A stretch of DNA of 32,175 nt. It comes from Candidatus Colimorpha pelethequi. Lineage in GTDB: Bacteria; Bacteroidota; Bacteroidia; Bacteroidales; P3. Of this stretch, positions 31,703-32,175 are shown one piece after another. Under the pieces are notes generated by a model. The model ran no database searches. It worked only from the letters and a program-made list of their open reading frames with translations, and had not been told where the DNA came from. Made by a program: the position numbers and the translations under genes. The stretch lies in the NCBI GenBank assembly GCA_018064245.1, contig JAGHVO010000078.1:1-32175 (forward strand), read 5' to 3'. Within the stretch, counting starts at the first letter, position 1. Every line of letters starts with the position of its first letter.

Positions 31703-32175
31703 ATGGCTAACGTAAGCGCAATCATCAACAACATACGAAACATTATGCGTCAGGACAGAGGTATTTCTGGCGACGCTCAACGATTGGAGCAACTCGGTTG
31801 GATGCTCTTTCTTAAAATCATCGACGACAAGGACAAAGAACTCGAACTCATCGACGACGATTATGTTTCCGCCATTCCCGAAAAGTTCCAATGGCGCAAC
31901 TGGGCCGAAAATCCCGAAGGCATCACTGGCGACGAACTGTTGAACTTTATCGACAATTACAGCGAAAAGGAAGATGAACGAGGCTTGTTTCCCACACTGC
32001 GCAGCCTTACCGAAATCAGCTACAACCGCCGTGCAGCACTCATTCAGGAGGTTTTCGAAGGCAGCAACAACTACATGAAATCCGGCTACGAGATGCGCAA
32101 GGTCATCAACAAGTTGAACGAGATTGACTTCAACAACAGTGACGACAAGCACATTTTCGGAACCATTTACGAAAG
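31703..32175 (+). CDS. hsdM: Type I DNA methyltransferase M subunit (3' partial)
   Basis: The frame from ATG at 31703 stays open to the window edge (157 full codons). It begins MANVSAIINNIRNIMRQDRG and continues with LEQLGWMLFLKIIDDKDKEL and YEMRKVINKLNEIDF, the helical HsdM_N domain that precedes the N6-adenine methyltransferase domain. The catalytic SAM motif and NPPF/Y lie beyond the window. It methylates adenine in the system's target sequence to protect host DNA and forms the core of the restriction complex. It starts 18 bases after hsdR and is surely co-transcribed with it. Confidence 0.93.
   Translation, partial: MANVSAIINNIRNIMRQDRGISGDAQRLEQLGWMLFLKIIDDKDKELELIDDDYVSAIPEKFQWRNWAENPEGITGDELLNFIDNYSEKEDERGLFPTLRSLTEISYNRRAALIQEVFEGSNNYMKSGYEMRKVINKLNEIDFNNSDDKHIFGTIYE

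Noticed and set aside
1-32175. tRNA, rRNA, insertion sequences or prophage genes
   Set aside because: No cloverleaf, rRNA segment, transposase, integrase or phage gene was recognised by eye in the gaps or coding regions; a tRNA scan would be needed to be certain.

Overview
The window reads as a chromosomal segment of an anaerobic, amino-acid-fermenting Bacteroidales (phylum Bacteroidota). The grounds are repeated promoters with the Bacteroidota -7 box (TATCTTTG), gene starts without a purine-rich ribosome site, a PorQ-type protein of the type IX secretion system, a TonB-dependent receptor, several exported proteins with Bacteroidota-style signals, and catabolic enzymes for lysine, arginine/ornithine, glutamate semialdehyde and adenine. 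I cannot name genus or species.

Layout. 1-2880: end of a lysine-fermentation locus, 3,5-diaminohexanoate dehydrogenase (kdd, 5' end outside the window) and lysine 2,3-aminomutase (kamA), separated by a small AT-rich four-helix-bundle (S23/IVS family) gene with complementary repeats around it. 2979-6033: porQ, an alpha/beta-hydrolase lipoprotein and lipoate-protein ligase, closed by a perfect palindromic terminator shared with a convergent small lipoprotein gene. 6795-9694: pruA from its own promoter, then TM2, DUF2752 and C_GCAxxG_C_C small proteins. 9744-13578: HD hydrolase overlapping adk, then msrA and mpl. 13649-17132: minus-strand block (beta-barrel protein, mtaB, MORN-repeat protein) interrupted at about 16006-16114 by what looks like a short plus-strand noncoding RNA with its own promoter and terminator. 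17462-21302: TonB-dependent receptor and an M16-family protein that lacks the zinc motif. 21571-24115: arcC, a GldL-like membrane protein and ornithine carbamoyltransferase. 24202-28922: SLC13/DASS transporter, outer-membrane porin-like protein, adenine deaminase. 29270-end: the R subunit and start of the M subunit of a type I restriction-modification system, preceded by an AT-rich stretch with 23-bp tandem repeats.

How the parts fit: KamA and Kdd are steps of lysine fermentation to acetate and butyrate; ornithine carbamoyltransferase plus carbamate kinase turn citrulline into ornithine, CO2, ammonia and ATP; PruA oxidises glutamate semialdehyde to glutamate; adenine deaminase gives hypoxanthine and ammonia. 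Together they suggest growth on peptides, amino acids and nucleobases rather than sugars. Most other genes are ordinary housekeeping or envelope genes.

I did not find a clear new multi-gene system. The best leads are the candidate small RNA near 16 kb, the S23 element with inverted repeats inside the lysine locus, the internally duplicated GldL-like protein between arcC and the carbamoyltransferase gene, and the short-period repeats in gene leaders, including one heptad shared by mpl and the carbamoyltransferase gene.
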